Assembly (NCBI RefSeq): GCF_004342005.1
Contig: NZ_SMBX01000002.1
Coordinates: 620,001 to 684,000 of the forward strand
DNA: 64,000 bases
Source: Paracandidimonas soli
GTDB lineage: Bacteria; Pseudomonadota; Gammaproteobacteria; Burkholderiales; Burkholderiaceae_B
Reading direction: 5' to 3'
The notes beneath the pieces are model-generated. The model saw only the letters and a list, made by a program, of their open reading frames with translations, was not told where the DNA came from and did no database searches. Made by a program: the position numbers and the translations under genes. This document shows, piece after piece, positions 15,423 through 24,246 of this stretch (its first letter is position 1; the number at the start of each line of letters is the position of its first letter).

Positions 15423-16391
15423 ATGGCTGTATTCACTCCGGTCAGCGAGGCCGATGCCCGCGAACTGCTGACACGCTACTCGATCGGCGAGTTCGTGTCT
15501 CTGCGCGGCATTACCGCAGGCATCGAGAACACGAATTTCTTTCTGGAAACCACACAGGGCTCGTATGTACTGACCCTGTTCGAGGTGCTGACCCAGGAGC
15601 AGTTGCCGTTCTATATCGAACTCATGCATCACCTGGCCAGCAAGGGAGTCCCGGTGCCTCACCCCCAGGCGCTAAAGACGGGCGAGCGGCTGACGCGCTT
15701 CAAGGACAAGCCCTGCGCCATCGTGACCCGCCTGTCAGGCGGCTACGAGGCCTCTCCCAGCGCCGAGCACTGCCGGCAGATTGCCGCCACGCTGGCGCGC
15801 GCGCACATGGCCGCAGTCGACTTCCCTATCCAGCAGCCCAATCTGCGCGGGCTGGACTGGTGGAGGAAGACGACGCCGGCGATCCTGCCTTTTCTGGCGC
15901 CGGAACAGTCTGAACTGCTGACCAGCGTGCTGGACGAGCAGATCGCGCTGGCGCAATCCGAAGCCTACCAGGCGCTGCCCCGCGGCCCGGCGCACTGCGA
16001 CCTGTTCCGCGACAACGTATTGTTCGACGGTACTTTCGAAATGCCCAGGATCGGCGGGATCATCGATTTCTATTTCGCTGGCTGCGATACATGGCTGTTC
16101 GACGTGGCCGTGGCCATCAACGACTGGTGCATCGAGCGCGCCAGCGGCGTATTCAAGCCGGAGCTGGTCGATGCGTGGCTGTCCGCCTATGCCGCCGTCC
16201 GGCCGTTCACGTCCGAAGAACGCGAAGTCTGGCCGCGCATCCTGCAGGCCGCCGCCCTGCGCTTCTGGATATCGCGCCTGTATGATTATCACCTCCCGCG
16301 CCCGGCGCAGACGCTGAAGCCGCACGATCCCACGCACTTCGAGCGCGTGCTGACGGCCCGCAGGACAAGCCCCGCTCCCGTGCTGCCCTGA
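15423..16391 (+). CDS. thrB: homoserine kinase (aminoglycoside phosphotransferase-like type)
   Basis: A 322-residue cytosolic kinase that phosphorylates L-homoserine in threonine synthesis. It belongs to the ThrB family with the APH/choline-kinase fold found in Pseudomonas and Burkholderiales, not to the GHMP type of E. coli. Visible marks are the opening FTPVSEADARELLTRYSIG, the substrate loop GITAGIENTNFFL, the catalytic loop GPAHCDLFRDNVLFDG and the metal-binding IIDFYFAG. It stands apart from other thr genes. An RhtA-type homoserine/threonine exporter lies 8.5 kb away, with no direct operon link. Confidence 0.95.
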   Translation: MAVFTPVSEADARELLTRYSIGEFVSLRGITAGIENTNFFLETTQGSYVLTLFEVLTQEQLPFYIELMHHLASKGVPVPHPQALKTGERLTRFKDKPCAIVTRLSGGYEASPSAEHCRQIAATLARAHMAAVDFPIQQPNLRGLDWWRKTTPAILPFLAPEQSELLTSVLDEQIALAQSEAYQALPRGPAHCDLFRDNVLFDGTFEMPRIGGIIDFYFAGCDTWLFDVAVAINDWCIERASGVFKPELVDAWLSAYAAVRPFTSEEREVWPRILQAAALRFWISRLYDYHLPRPAQTLKPHDPTHFERVLTARRTSPAPVLP

Positions 16392-16469
16392 ATGCATACA
16401 GTCCCGGCTCGCCGGGGCAGCCGCTTTCCGCGCCGCAACTTTCTCACCTGGTTTTTTCGATTTCGCCCT

Positions 16470-17255
16470 ATGCAAGCAGCCATTCTTCCCATTAGCGCCG
16501 GCTGGTTCTGGATACAGGAAGGCTACCGCCTGTTCAAGCGCCAGCCCATGCCCATGTTCTTCTGGGGCATGGCCACGGGCCTGCTGATCACGCTCAGCTA
16601 TCTCATCCCGCTGTTCGGGCAGATGGCGCTCATCGCCGTCACGCCCATCCTGACGTTCCTTACCTTGTGCGCCTGCCGCAATATTGCCGCCGGCAAGATC
16701 ATGCACTTCTCCATGTGGCTGGAGCCGCTGAAGAATGCCAATATCAGGAGCCGGTTGATCAAGCTCGGCCTGGCCTACATGGTCTGCTGCCTGGCCGCCG
16801 GCTTCCTGGCCGTCATGCCTTTCGTTTCCGAATTGACCGAGATCGTCAACACCCAGGGCGAGGTGGACCCGCACGCATTGGCCCAGGCGATTCGCGGCCC
16901 GCTGCTGACCTTCCTGCTGTTCTACGTCGTGATTTCCGCCCTGTTCTGGCACGCTCCCGCCCTGACGGGATGGCATGGCATGAAACTTTCGCAGGCGCTG
17001 TTCTTCTCGATGGTGGCATGCTGGCGCAACAAGTGGCCGTTCCTGCTGTACGGCCTGAGCTGGGGCGCGATCTTCTATGCCGCCCAGATGTTTGCGGGCG
17101 CCCTGCTGTCGTCGGGCATGTCGCCGGCTACCGCGCAACTGCTGCTGACGCCGCTGAACATCATGATCGCCACGCTGCTGTACTGCAGCTTCTACCCGAC
17201 CTACATCAGCGTCTTCGGCGCCAACTATCGCCAGGACGATAGCGCCGATCAGTGA
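16470..17255 (+). CDS. BPSS1780-family integral membrane protein
   Basis: A 261-residue inner-membrane protein with about six hydrophobic segments and the opening GWFWIQEGYRLFKRQPMPMFFW typical of this family of unknown function. FGQMALIAVTPILTFLTLCACR and ACWRNKWPFLLYGLSWG are further family-like blocks. I start it at 16470, where the family normally begins; 26 upstream codons are basic and unlikely to be translated. It follows thrB by 78 nt and is often found downstream of thrB in relatives. Its last 50 nt overlap tail-to-tail the minus-strand DUF192 gene. Confidence 0.8.
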   Translation: MQAAILPISAGWFWIQEGYRLFKRQPMPMFFWGMATGLLITLSYLIPLFGQMALIAVTPILTFLTLCACRNIAAGKIMHFSMWLEPLKNANIRSRLIKLGLAYMVCCLAAGFLAVMPFVSELTEIVNTQGEVDPHALAQAIRGPLLTFLLFYVVISALFWHAPALTGWHGMKLSQALFFSMVACWRNKWPFLLYGLSWGAIFYAAQMFAGALLSSGMSPATAQLLLTPLNIMIATLLYCSFYPTYISVFGANYRQDDSADQ

Positions 17256-17568
17256 TAGGCCGCATGGCCATGGCTGCCTCGCGTACCCGGAACGCATGAT
17301 CCGGATGACGGCGGCAATAGCCGCCCGGCAGCTCGACCACGGAGGCCGCTCCCCAGTGCCATGCCATGCGATTCGGCGGCAGCTCATGGCGACGGCCCAT
17401 TACGCGATACGCTGAATCCAGAAACAGCACGTCGACAGCATATGGCAGCAGAAAGGTATGGATAGCCGCGCACGGCACCAGCCATACTCCTTCATGCTCC
17501 GCCGGCTCGGAGCAGGCATGCAGGCCCAGCAAGCGTTGCCGGAAGGAAGACAGCAGCCGCAATCGCAT
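17206..17568 (-). CDS. DUF192-family protein ending the Tad operon
   Basis: A 120-residue protein of the DUF192 fold (HTFLLPYAVDVLFLDSAYRVM and WGAASVVELPGGYCRR are the family core). Its ATG overlaps the tadC stop by one base (TGATG), so it is translationally coupled to the pilus genes. It lacks the N-terminal signal peptide many DUF192 proteins have. The C-terminal basic tail lies in the 50-bp antisense overlap with the membrane-protein gene ending at 17255. The function of the family is unknown; the coupling suggests a link to pilus assembly here. Confidence 0.75.
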   Translation of the reverse strand: MRLRLLSSFRQRLLGLHACSEPAEHEGVWLVPCAAIHTFLLPYAVDVLFLDSAYRVMGRRHELPPNRMAWHWGAASVVELPGGYCRRHPDHAFRVREAAMAMRPITDRRYRPGDSWRRRR

Positions 17569-18449
17569 CAGCGCAAATCCTCTAGTAACTGCACGGCCAC
17601 GGGAAAAGCGATGACCAGGAACGTGCACGGGAAGATGCACGACACCAGCGGGAACAGCATTTTCACAGGCGCCTGCATGGCCTTGGTCTCCGCCCTGAGG
17701 AAACGTTCGGAGCGCTGGCGCGCCGCCTGTGCGCGCAGCAAAGGAGCAAGACTCATACCCATCTGTTCCGCTTGGCGCACCGCAATGACCCAATGCTTGA
17801 CGGCCGGCAATCCCGTTCTCGATGCCATGTCATCCAGCGCCTGGTGCCTGGGCATGCCTGCACGGATCTGTGCAAGCGTGCGCGCCAGCTCCTGCTTCAA
17901 TGCGCCATCCGGGCAATAGGCGGCTACTTGTACCAGGGCTCCATGGAAATTGGCGCCGGCCTCGACGCAGAGCGTCGTGATATCCAGGATGAAAGGAAAC
18001 TCTTTCAACATGCGCGCTTGCCGACCTTGCGCCAGCACCTGCAAATGCCTGAACGGCAGGAAAGCAGCGGCACCGGCAGCGGGAAGCGCCAGCAGCCAGA
18101 CCAGGGATAAAGGCAAGCTTGCGGACATGGTCGCCACGGTCGCACCTGCGCCCAGCATGCCGGCCAGGCACTGCATGGCCAGAAACTCCTCAGGATCATA
18201 CCGGTCCTGCCAGCCCGCCATCTCCAGCCGTCGCGACAGGCGCCAGTGCAGTTGCCTGGACATCAGACGCCGGCACATAGGTGTCAGGGCCCTCACCCAG
18301 GGGCGGCACCAGCGCAGCAGCGCCTCTTCCGTGCCGGCATCCCGCAGATCCTGCTCCAGTCTGTCGCAGACAGTCACGGGACGCAGCAGGAACAGCATGC
18401 CGGCAGTGATCGATATGCCCGCAGCGAGACAGATCAGCCAGAACGTCAT
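17568..18449 (-). CDS. tadC: TadC-like inner-membrane platform protein (GspF/T2SSF domain)
   Basis: A 293-residue platform protein of a Tad-type pilus. Two membrane segments near the N-terminus, a cytosolic T2SSF helical domain (FPFILDITTLCVEAGANFHGALVQVA is the family signature), and a C-terminal hydrophobic segment (VSCIFPCTFLVIAFPVAV) are visible. It pairs with TadB to form the platform turned by the TadA ATPase. The start at 18449 follows GGGGAGA; the frame runs open for 57 codons upstream across the tadB end. It lies 8 nt after tadB. Confidence 0.9.
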   Translation of the reverse strand: MTFWLICLAAGISITAGMLFLLRPVTVCDRLEQDLRDAGTEEALLRWCRPWVRALTPMCRRLMSRQLHWRLSRRLEMAGWQDRYDPEEFLAMQCLAGMLGAGATVATMSASLPLSLVWLLALPAAGAAAFLPFRHLQVLAQGRQARMLKEFPFILDITTLCVEAGANFHGALVQVAAYCPDGALKQELARTLAQIRAGMPRHQALDDMASRTGLPAVKHWVIAVRQAEQMGMSLAPLLRAQAARQRSERFLRAETKAMQAPVKMLFPLVSCIFPCTFLVIAFPVAVQLLEDLR

Positions 18450-18457
18450 TTCTCCCC

Positions 18458-19303
18458 TCAGATGTCGATGTCGACGATACGGCGCACCATCACGATGCCT
18501 GCAGTCTCGAGCGCCAGGATCAGTCCCACAACGACCCATCCCTGCGTCGTGTCCCACAAGGGCTGCATGGCCTGAGGCTGCAACCAGGAAAGGACCAGTA
18601 TCAGGCCGACGGGAAGACATGCCATGATCCAGGCCTGCAAGCGCCCCTGGGCCGTCAGGGCGCGAATGCGTCCGGCCATGTGCTGCCTGTCGCGCAAAGT
18701 CTGCGCAATGCCCTCCAGGGTTCCGGCCAGATTGCCGCCGCTGCTGCCCGCCACCTGCAGCGCGGACACCATGAGCGCCGCACCCTCGGTCCCCGTCCTG
18801 CGATTCAGGCTGTCGAGCGCCGTCTCAAAACCGACGCCCATGCGCTGCTCGCGCAAAAGCAATGCAAACTCCTGCCCCAACGGTGCAGGCATGTCCGCCA
18901 CCAGCTGGCGCAGGGCTGCCTGCACGCCCGCGCCTGCGCGCAGCGCTCCGCCGAGGGCAAGCAGAAAATCCGGCAATTGGGCATCGAAGCGCTCCAGACG
19001 CCTGCGGCGCCAGCGGGACAGCAGAAAGCGCGGCAGCAGCAAGCACGCCGCCAGCGTCCCCGACGACAGCAGCCAGAACTGCAGGAGCAGGTGGACCAGC
19101 AGCGTGCAGGCCGCCGACAGCAGCAAGGTCGCCCCCCACAAGGTTCCCGGATCGAGGAACAGGAAAAACTGCTGCATCTGGTCTCGCATGCGTTCCTGGA
19201 ACACATGCCGGCAATACCGATAAATGCGCATGCCGGACAGGCCAAGATACCAGCATGCCACCGCGGCAAGAGTGCCGGAAAGGATTACGGTCATGATCAA
19301 CAT
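18458..19303 (-). CDS. tadB: TadB-like inner-membrane platform protein (GspF/T2SSF domain)
   Basis: A 281-residue protein with hydrophobic segments at about 4-22, 52-85 and at the C-terminus, and a T2SSF domain (LPDFLLALGGALRAGAGVQAALRQL; GGNLAGTLEGIAQTLRDR). The ATG at 19303 follows GGGAGAGC and overlaps the tadA stop by 7 nt; a second ATG three codons on would almost abut it. It is the usual partner of TadC and TadA in Flp-pilus machines. Confidence 0.9.
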   Translation of the reverse strand: MLIMTVILSGTLAAVACWYLGLSGMRIYRYCRHVFQERMRDQMQQFFLFLDPGTLWGATLLLSAACTLLVHLLLQFWLLSSGTLAACLLLPRFLLSRWRRRRLERFDAQLPDFLLALGGALRAGAGVQAALRQLVADMPAPLGQEFALLLREQRMGVGFETALDSLNRRTGTEGAALMVSALQVAGSSGGNLAGTLEGIAQTLRDRQHMAGRIRALTAQGRLQAWIMACLPVGLILVLSWLQPQAMQPLWDTTQGWVVVGLILALETAGIVMVRRIVDIDI

Positions 19304-21111
19304 GCGTGCTCTCCCGATGCCGCCGGATGCTCGACCGGCAATGGGCTGAATCCGGAAAAAGCCGCGCTGCCCATCCCCGGAATATCGCCGATCCCATCCG
19401 CCAGCCAATCGGGAACGACACCACATCCCCGGAAGCCAGGTTCCGGGGCCGGCTCCAGCCGGAACAGTTCCTGCAGCTGGATGCAGCCGCTTTCCATGCC
19501 GGTCACCTCGCTGATCGATACCAGCCGCCGGCTGCCGTCTTTCATGCGCGCCTGCTGCACGATGATGTCGACGCTCGAGGCGATATGCTCGCGCACCGCC
19601 ACCAGCGGCAGATCCATGCCCGCCATCAATATCATGGTCTCCAGCCGGCTCAAGGCATCCCTGGGGCTGTTGGCATGCAGCGTGGTCAACGAGCCCTCAT
19701 GGCCTGTGTTCATGGCGGCCAGCATATCGAAGGCTTCCGCCCCTCTGCACTCGCCGACGACGATACGGTCCGGGCGCATGCGCAACGCGTTGCGCACCAG
19801 GTCGCGTATGCTGATCCGCCCCCTCCCTTCAAGATTGGCAGGCCTGGCCTCCAGGCTGACCAGGTGCGCATGGCTCAATCGCAGTTCCGCCGCATCCTCG
19901 ATGGTGACGATGCGCTCGGCTTCCGGAATGCCGTCGGAGAGCACGTTGAGCAGCGTCGTCTTGCCGGATCCGGTTCCTCCGGAAACCAGTATGTTCTTGC
20001 GCAAGCGCACGCAACCCAGCAGGAAGCGGGACATGGCTTCATCCAGTGATCCCATCCGCATCAGGTCCCGCATGGCCAGGCGATGGGCAAAGAACTTGCG
20101 TATGGTCAGGCTCGCGCCCCGCAGGGCCACGGGAGGAATCACCGCATTGACGCGCGAACCGTCCTTCAGCCTGGCATCGACCATGGGAGAGCTTTCATCC
20201 ACGCGCCTCCCTATGGGAGCCACGATCCGATCGATCACCCCCAGCACGGCCGATTCGCTGCTGAAAACCGCGGCATGGCGATGAAGGCGGCCCCTGCTCT
20301 CGACATAGATCTCGTCATAGCGGTTCACCATGATTTCACTGATCGCAGGATCCGCCAGCAGATGCTCCAGCGGCCCCAGCCCCACAGCCTCATCCACGAT
20401 ATGGCGACACAAGGCCTGCCTGTCCATGTCCTCAGGCAGTTGGCGATCGACCGCCATCAGATCCTTCAGCAGCCGTATGGCCTCGACGCGCAAGGCAGAA
20501 TCATCCATGTCGGCGATATCGTGCCGCCGCAAGTCGAGCGCATGCAGCAGCGCGGCATGCAAGCGCTTGCCATGTCCGGAGAAATCGCCGGGCGCCGACG
20601 CCTTGGCGAAGGCTCCCGGTACCGCGACGGCAGGTTCGGCATGCGCCTGTGGCGACATGGAGGGCATGTCCTTGCCGGTATCGTTGCCCGGAGAAACCCG
20701 AGCCGCCTTATCGACATCGGAAGTTCCGGAGCCCACTTCAGGGGAATTCCTGCCTGGCTCGCGATACGAAGCCTCTCTCATTTCCATCGGCGCGGATACA
20801 GCCGCATCCCGCTGGCCAGGGATATGTATTTCCTTGATCCGCAACAGGCAATTTCCAACCACGATCTCGTCCCCCACCTGTAGAGGGCCATGGCGAAACA
20901 CCCGCTTGCCGTTGAGGAGCGTCCCCGAAAGAGAACCGTAATCCTCCAGGAATACACCGCTTTCCCTCAAGGTAAATTCCATATGTCGGCGCGCGACGCG
21001 CCATCCGCTCAGACGCAACTGGCAAGCGGCTGCGCGCCCGACCTCGCAAGGCAGCCTCACCTCGCCGGGCTCGACGCGACCGTCCTCGAAGCAGAGCTCA
21101 AGGCGCAACAT
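19297..21111 (-). CDS. tadA: TadA/CpaF secretion ATPase with N-terminal FHA domain
   Basis: A 604-residue fusion. Residues 1-95 form a forkhead-associated domain (GRAAACQLRLSGWRVARRHME; FLEDYGSLSGTLLNGKRV; LQVGDEIVVGNCLLRI), which binds phosphothreonine peptides. A 100-residue low-complexity linker follows. Residues 200-560 are a TadA/CpaF hexameric ATPase with Walker A GGTGSGKTT (378-386), Walker B IVVGECRG (450-457) and the HANSPRDALSRLE block. It powers Flp pilus assembly. The start at 21111 is preceded by GGAGG and overlaps cpaC by 14 nt. The FHA part implies control by Ser/Thr phosphorylation, yet no kinase gene is near. Confidence 0.93.
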   Translation of the reverse strand: MLRLELCFEDGRVEPGEVRLPCEVGRAAACQLRLSGWRVARRHMEFTLRESGVFLEDYGSLSGTLLNGKRVFRHGPLQVGDEIVVGNCLLRIKEIHIPGQRDAAVSAPMEMREASYREPGRNSPEVGSGTSDVDKAARVSPGNDTGKDMPSMSPQAHAEPAVAVPGAFAKASAPGDFSGHGKRLHAALLHALDLRRHDIADMDDSALRVEAIRLLKDLMAVDRQLPEDMDRQALCRHIVDEAVGLGPLEHLLADPAISEIMVNRYDEIYVESRGRLHRHAAVFSSESAVLGVIDRIVAPIGRRVDESSPMVDARLKDGSRVNAVIPPVALRGASLTIRKFFAHRLAMRDLMRMGSLDEAMSRFLLGCVRLRKNILVSGGTGSGKTTLLNVLSDGIPEAERIVTIEDAAELRLSHAHLVSLEARPANLEGRGRISIRDLVRNALRMRPDRIVVGECRGAEAFDMLAAMNTGHEGSLTTLHANSPRDALSRLETMILMAGMDLPLVAVREHIASSVDIIVQQARMKDGSRRLVSISEVTGMESGCIQLQELFRLEPAPEPGFRGCGVVPDWLADGIGDIPGMGSAAFSGFSPLPVEHPAASGEHAC

Positions 21112-22534
21112 AGGCGTCCTCCTCGTAATCCACCAGGTTCCTTCGATTGCCCGCCAGCACGGCCTGGCCCGCATTGTCCGTCCACTGTCCTCCGGCCCCC
21201 GCCCACCATCCCGCCTGGCTCGCTGCGGCTGGAACAGCCAAAGTATCGATCGACGTGTTCAGGCGCGGTGGATCGGGAAAGGCTTCATCCAGTATCCCTT
21301 GCGCATTGGCGACCCGCCTTGCCATGTCGGGATGGCCCGGAGACACCACGACGGGAGTGACGAACACTGCGAGCTCCGTTTCCTGGCGCTGCTTGCGCGT
21401 GGCGCGAAACAGCCCTCCCAGGAACGGCACGTCTCCCAGGGCGGGCACCTTGTCGACATTGCGAGAATCCTCCCGCGAAATGAAGCCTGCGATCACCAGC
21501 GTTTGCCCGGACTTCACGTTGAACTCGGTAACGGCCCGTCGCGTCTTCAGGGATGGCCCGTTCGGCACCGACAAGGACGGGTCTATCGAGCTGACTTCGA
21601 CTTCGATGCGCGACCGGATGGCCGAATTGCGCTCCACCTGCGGCGTAATTCGCAGCGAGACTCCATAGGACTTGAACTCTGTGCTGGCATTGCCATTGCT
21701 ATCCGTCGAGGAGTAAGGCACTTCGCCGCCGGCCAGGAACTCCGCTGTGGCGCCACTGCGCGCCAACAATTGCGGCTGCGCAAGCATGACTGCCTCGCCT
21801 GTCTGCGCCATGGCCTGGATGCGCGAGGACAGCAAGGCATTGACTCCGAAATAGGCCGCCGACGCACTTGCCGGAAAGACCGCCGGAACCGGCGCCAGTC
21901 CGGGTCGATCCGGCAAGGGATGTCCATGCGCTTCCCATGCCAGGCCGGCATTCAGGCCGCCCTCTGTCGCAGGGTTCCAGCGCACGCCCAGGTCCTGCAG
22001 CCGGCTGCGCGGTATTTCGACCACCTGGACATCCAGCAGCACCATATCTTCCCATCCCACATGGCTGGTGAAATCCAGTAACTGCGGATAGCGCTCGGCC
22101 AGGGACGCGACCCTGGTCCGATCGGCGTCTCCCAGGGAGTCTCCTTCCACCACCAGGCGGTCTCCCACCTGCCGGACACTGACGCCGGGTATGGTGGAAA
22201 GCGCCTCGCGCAGCTCCTCCTGCAGTTGTCTTGCCCCTGTCGCGGCGACGTCCACATGATATTTCCTGCGCCTGCCATCCTCAGACCATACGTGCAGCGA
22301 GGTGGCGCCTTCGTTCCTGGCGAAAACAATGACTTCCTTCTCGTCCGTGGCGACTGCATTGAGCACATGTCCATCGCCGACCGCCACTCTCGCCACGCCA
22401 GGCGACGACAGAACCTTCACCTCGCCAACCTCCATCTCTATCGTTTCGCCTGCCGAGGCTGAAATGATGCCTGCGCAAAGCCAGTTGAGCAGCAGAAGGG
22501 CAGCTCCAGCGATGTGCCTTGCATGGTTATTCAT
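21098..22534 (-). CDS. cpaC: CpaC/RcpA-type outer-membrane secretin
   Basis: A 478-residue secretin that forms the outer-membrane channel of the Tad pilus. A signal peptide (1-28) is followed by the pilus-specific N-domain (EVGEVKVLSSPGVARVAVGDGHVLNA), a BON-like segment (REALSTIPGVSVRQVGDRLVVEGD) and the C-terminal secretin barrel with the hallmark VPALGDVPFLGGLFR. The ATG at 22534 overlaps the cpaB stop by 8 nt. The last 60 residues (Gly, Ala and Trp rich) extend beyond the barrel. No separate pilotin is visible. Confidence 0.92.
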   Translation of the reverse strand: MNNHARHIAGAALLLLNWLCAGIISASAGETIEMEVGEVKVLSSPGVARVAVGDGHVLNAVATDEKEVIVFARNEGATSLHVWSEDGRRRKYHVDVAATGARQLQEELREALSTIPGVSVRQVGDRLVVEGDSLGDADRTRVASLAERYPQLLDFTSHVGWEDMVLLDVQVVEIPRSRLQDLGVRWNPATEGGLNAGLAWEAHGHPLPDRPGLAPVPAVFPASASAAYFGVNALLSSRIQAMAQTGEAVMLAQPQLLARSGATAEFLAGGEVPYSSTDSNGNASTEFKSYGVSLRITPQVERNSAIRSRIEVEVSSIDPSLSVPNGPSLKTRRAVTEFNVKSGQTLVIAGFISREDSRNVDKVPALGDVPFLGGLFRATRKQRQETELAVFVTPVVVSPGHPDMARRVANAQGILDEAFPDPPRLNTSIDTLAVPAAASQAGWWAGAGGQWTDNAGQAVLAGNRRNLVDYEEDAYVAP

Positions 22535-23501
22535 CCGGCGCCTCCTCTGCCATGTCTTCGCCTGCTGCCGCCATGTAAGGCAGCGCTCCCATCTCAGGCA
22601 AGGCCGCAAGCCTGCTTGCCAGAACGGCAGGGACCGGCAGATCGAATACGCCCTGCGCGGGAGCCGCCGCCGCGGGGGCGGCCTGCAACGACTGCACAGG
22701 CCTGGCAGTGCGATTTCCGTAGATGACCTCCGCCCGCTCTTTCTTCTTTACGACAGGCGCGGCGCCCAGGCCCAGCAGGCTGGCAAGATCGCCGCGCATG
22801 GCTTTCTGGCTGGCGCCGTCATCCAGCGGAGATCTCAGCATCGCCGTAATCGTGCCGGACTGCCTTGCGGCCACCAGCTTGACCGCATCTTCGGGCGTAG
22901 TATCCAGCGTGATAGTGGCGTAGCCCGCGGCCATGGCACTGACCGATGCCTGGCCCGTTTCCGTGCCTGTGGCAAGTACCCGTACTCCTTGCAGCAGGGG
23001 GGCGGTAATGCGCCTGCGCTGATGATCGAACGACACATACAGATCGATCATGTCTCCCGGCGATAGCAAGCCGGATGCCGAATTGATCGCATCCACCGGC
23101 ATGGTCAGCGCCCGCCTGCCCATGGAAAGCTGCTGCGAGAATGTCCCGGTCCCGGCCGATCGCGCATGCGCCCGTACCAGCATGTCTCCGGCGCGCAGGT
23201 CGGAAAGCAATATCTTGCCCGCCAGCTCATTGACCTGGACCGGCGCCATGCTCCCCGAGGGCACGAAATCCGCTGGAAACTTGCGCACAGCCAGCAAATC
23301 CGTTTCCAGCCTGGTGCCCGCAGACAGGTCATAAGCCGCGACAATGCGCTCCACCTGCGGCTGCTGGTGCTGCCGCTCGATCTGCATGACTTTGCCTTTC
23401 AGGTAGCCCTGGGCGCCCCAGATCGCGGCCAGGCCCGCGGCAATGGATAGCAGCAGGACGGCGAGCGTGGGCCCCGGCATGGAGATACGGATGCGGCGCA
23501 T
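22527..23501 (-). CDS. cpaB: CpaB/RcpC-type Flp pilus assembly protein (SAF domain)
   Basis: A 324-residue periplasmic protein anchored by one N-terminal segment (about 9-30, TLAVLLLSIAAGLAAIWGAQGYL). An SAF-like region (VERIVAAYDLSAGTRLETDLLAVRKFPADFVPSG) and the RcpC/CpaB domain (RALTMPVDAINSASGLLSPGDMIDLYVS) follow. It helps gate the secretin. The C-terminus is a Pro/Ala-rich tail. The start at 23501 follows GGAGGGAGAG; one nt separates it from the upstream gene. Confidence 0.88.
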   Translation of the reverse strand: MRRIRISMPGPTLAVLLLSIAAGLAAIWGAQGYLKGKVMQIERQHQQPQVERIVAAYDLSAGTRLETDLLAVRKFPADFVPSGSMAPVQVNELAGKILLSDLRAGDMLVRAHARSAGTGTFSQQLSMGRRALTMPVDAINSASGLLSPGDMIDLYVSFDHQRRRITAPLLQGVRVLATGTETGQASVSAMAAGYATITLDTTPEDAVKLVAARQSGTITAMLRSPLDDGASQKAMRGDLASLLGLGAAPVVKKKERAEVIYGNRTARPVQSLQAAPAAAAPAQGVFDLPVPAVLASRLAALPEMGALPYMAAAGEDMAEEAPDE

Positions 23502-23502
23502 C

Positions 23503-24246
23503 TCACTCTCCCTCCGATGCAACCGCCAAGCGGCTGTGATAGAGCAGGCTGCCTTCACCCAGTGCATCGGGCAACAGGACCAGCCTTTCCCCATGTCTCT
23601 GCCAGGACGAATAGCCATCCGCAGCCGATGAGAGCAAGGCATCAGTGCCCCAACCTTCCCCGCGCAGTCTGCGCTGCAGGTAGGCAAGCATGTGCGCATG
23701 ACTCGCGCCGACATGCAGGACTTGCTGGGCAATGCCAATGCCTCCCGGCCAGGAAACATGGTCGAGCAGAGCATTCGCATCCGTCAGCGAGAATCCGGAA
23801 GCATCCCGCCTGTCCACCTTCCGGGGTATCGCGGAGGGCGAGATCTCGAGCGCGGAAACATAGCCTGCGGTTCCGCTTTCAGCCGTTTCCAGGTGAGCCA
23901 CCCAATGCCAGTTGGCGTCGATGCCCGAAAGCTGGATCATGGCCGGCGCCAGCAGCATCCTGGTAAATGTGCCGCTCTGGCTGAGCCGCCTTGCGCTATC
24001 CGGCAGCGCTCGATCGGACAGGAAGCGCCGGGTGTGCAGGCGCATGTGAGAGATCCGCTGTGTCTCGGTAGCTGACCAGCGGAAGCCTTCCGTCTTTTCC
24101 ATACGCCCGAACCCGCCATCGAGCAGGCGTGCGCTTGCCAGCGCATTGGCCGGCGGAGCAACGGCAGACAATACGCAGGCGGCAAACAGCAGACGCGCTG
24201 CTGTCTCGCTGAGGGTTGCACCACTGCATGCAATACGCTTTTTCAT
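23503..24246 (-). CDS. secreted protein of the Tad locus, unknown function
   Basis: A 247-residue product with a signal peptide (1-36, ending ANALA). The mature protein has no motif I know; it contains PGGIGIAQQVLHVGASHAHMLAYLQRRLRGEGWG, reminiscent of a small alpha/beta fold. It overlaps the TadE-like gene by 4 nt (ATGA), and cpaB starts one nt after its stop, so it is certainly part of the operon. It may fill the place of a TadD- or pilotin-like periplasmic factor, but that is guesswork. Confidence 0.65.
   Translation of the reverse strand: MKKRIACSGATLSETAARLLFAACVLSAVAPPANALASARLLDGGFGRMEKTEGFRWSATETQRISHMRLHTRRFLSDRALPDSARRLSQSGTFTRMLLAPAMIQLSGIDANWHWVAHLETAESGTAGYVSALEISPSAIPRKVDRRDASGFSLTDANALLDHVSWPGGIGIAQQVLHVGASHAHMLAYLQRRLRGEGWGTDALLSSAADGYSSWQRHGERLVLLPDALGEGSLLYHSRLAVASEGE

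Noticed and set aside
15735-17387. 550-codon minus-strand frame opposite thrB and the membrane-protein gene
   Set aside because: No motif, Arg/Gln-rich, and both plus-strand genes are firmly identified.
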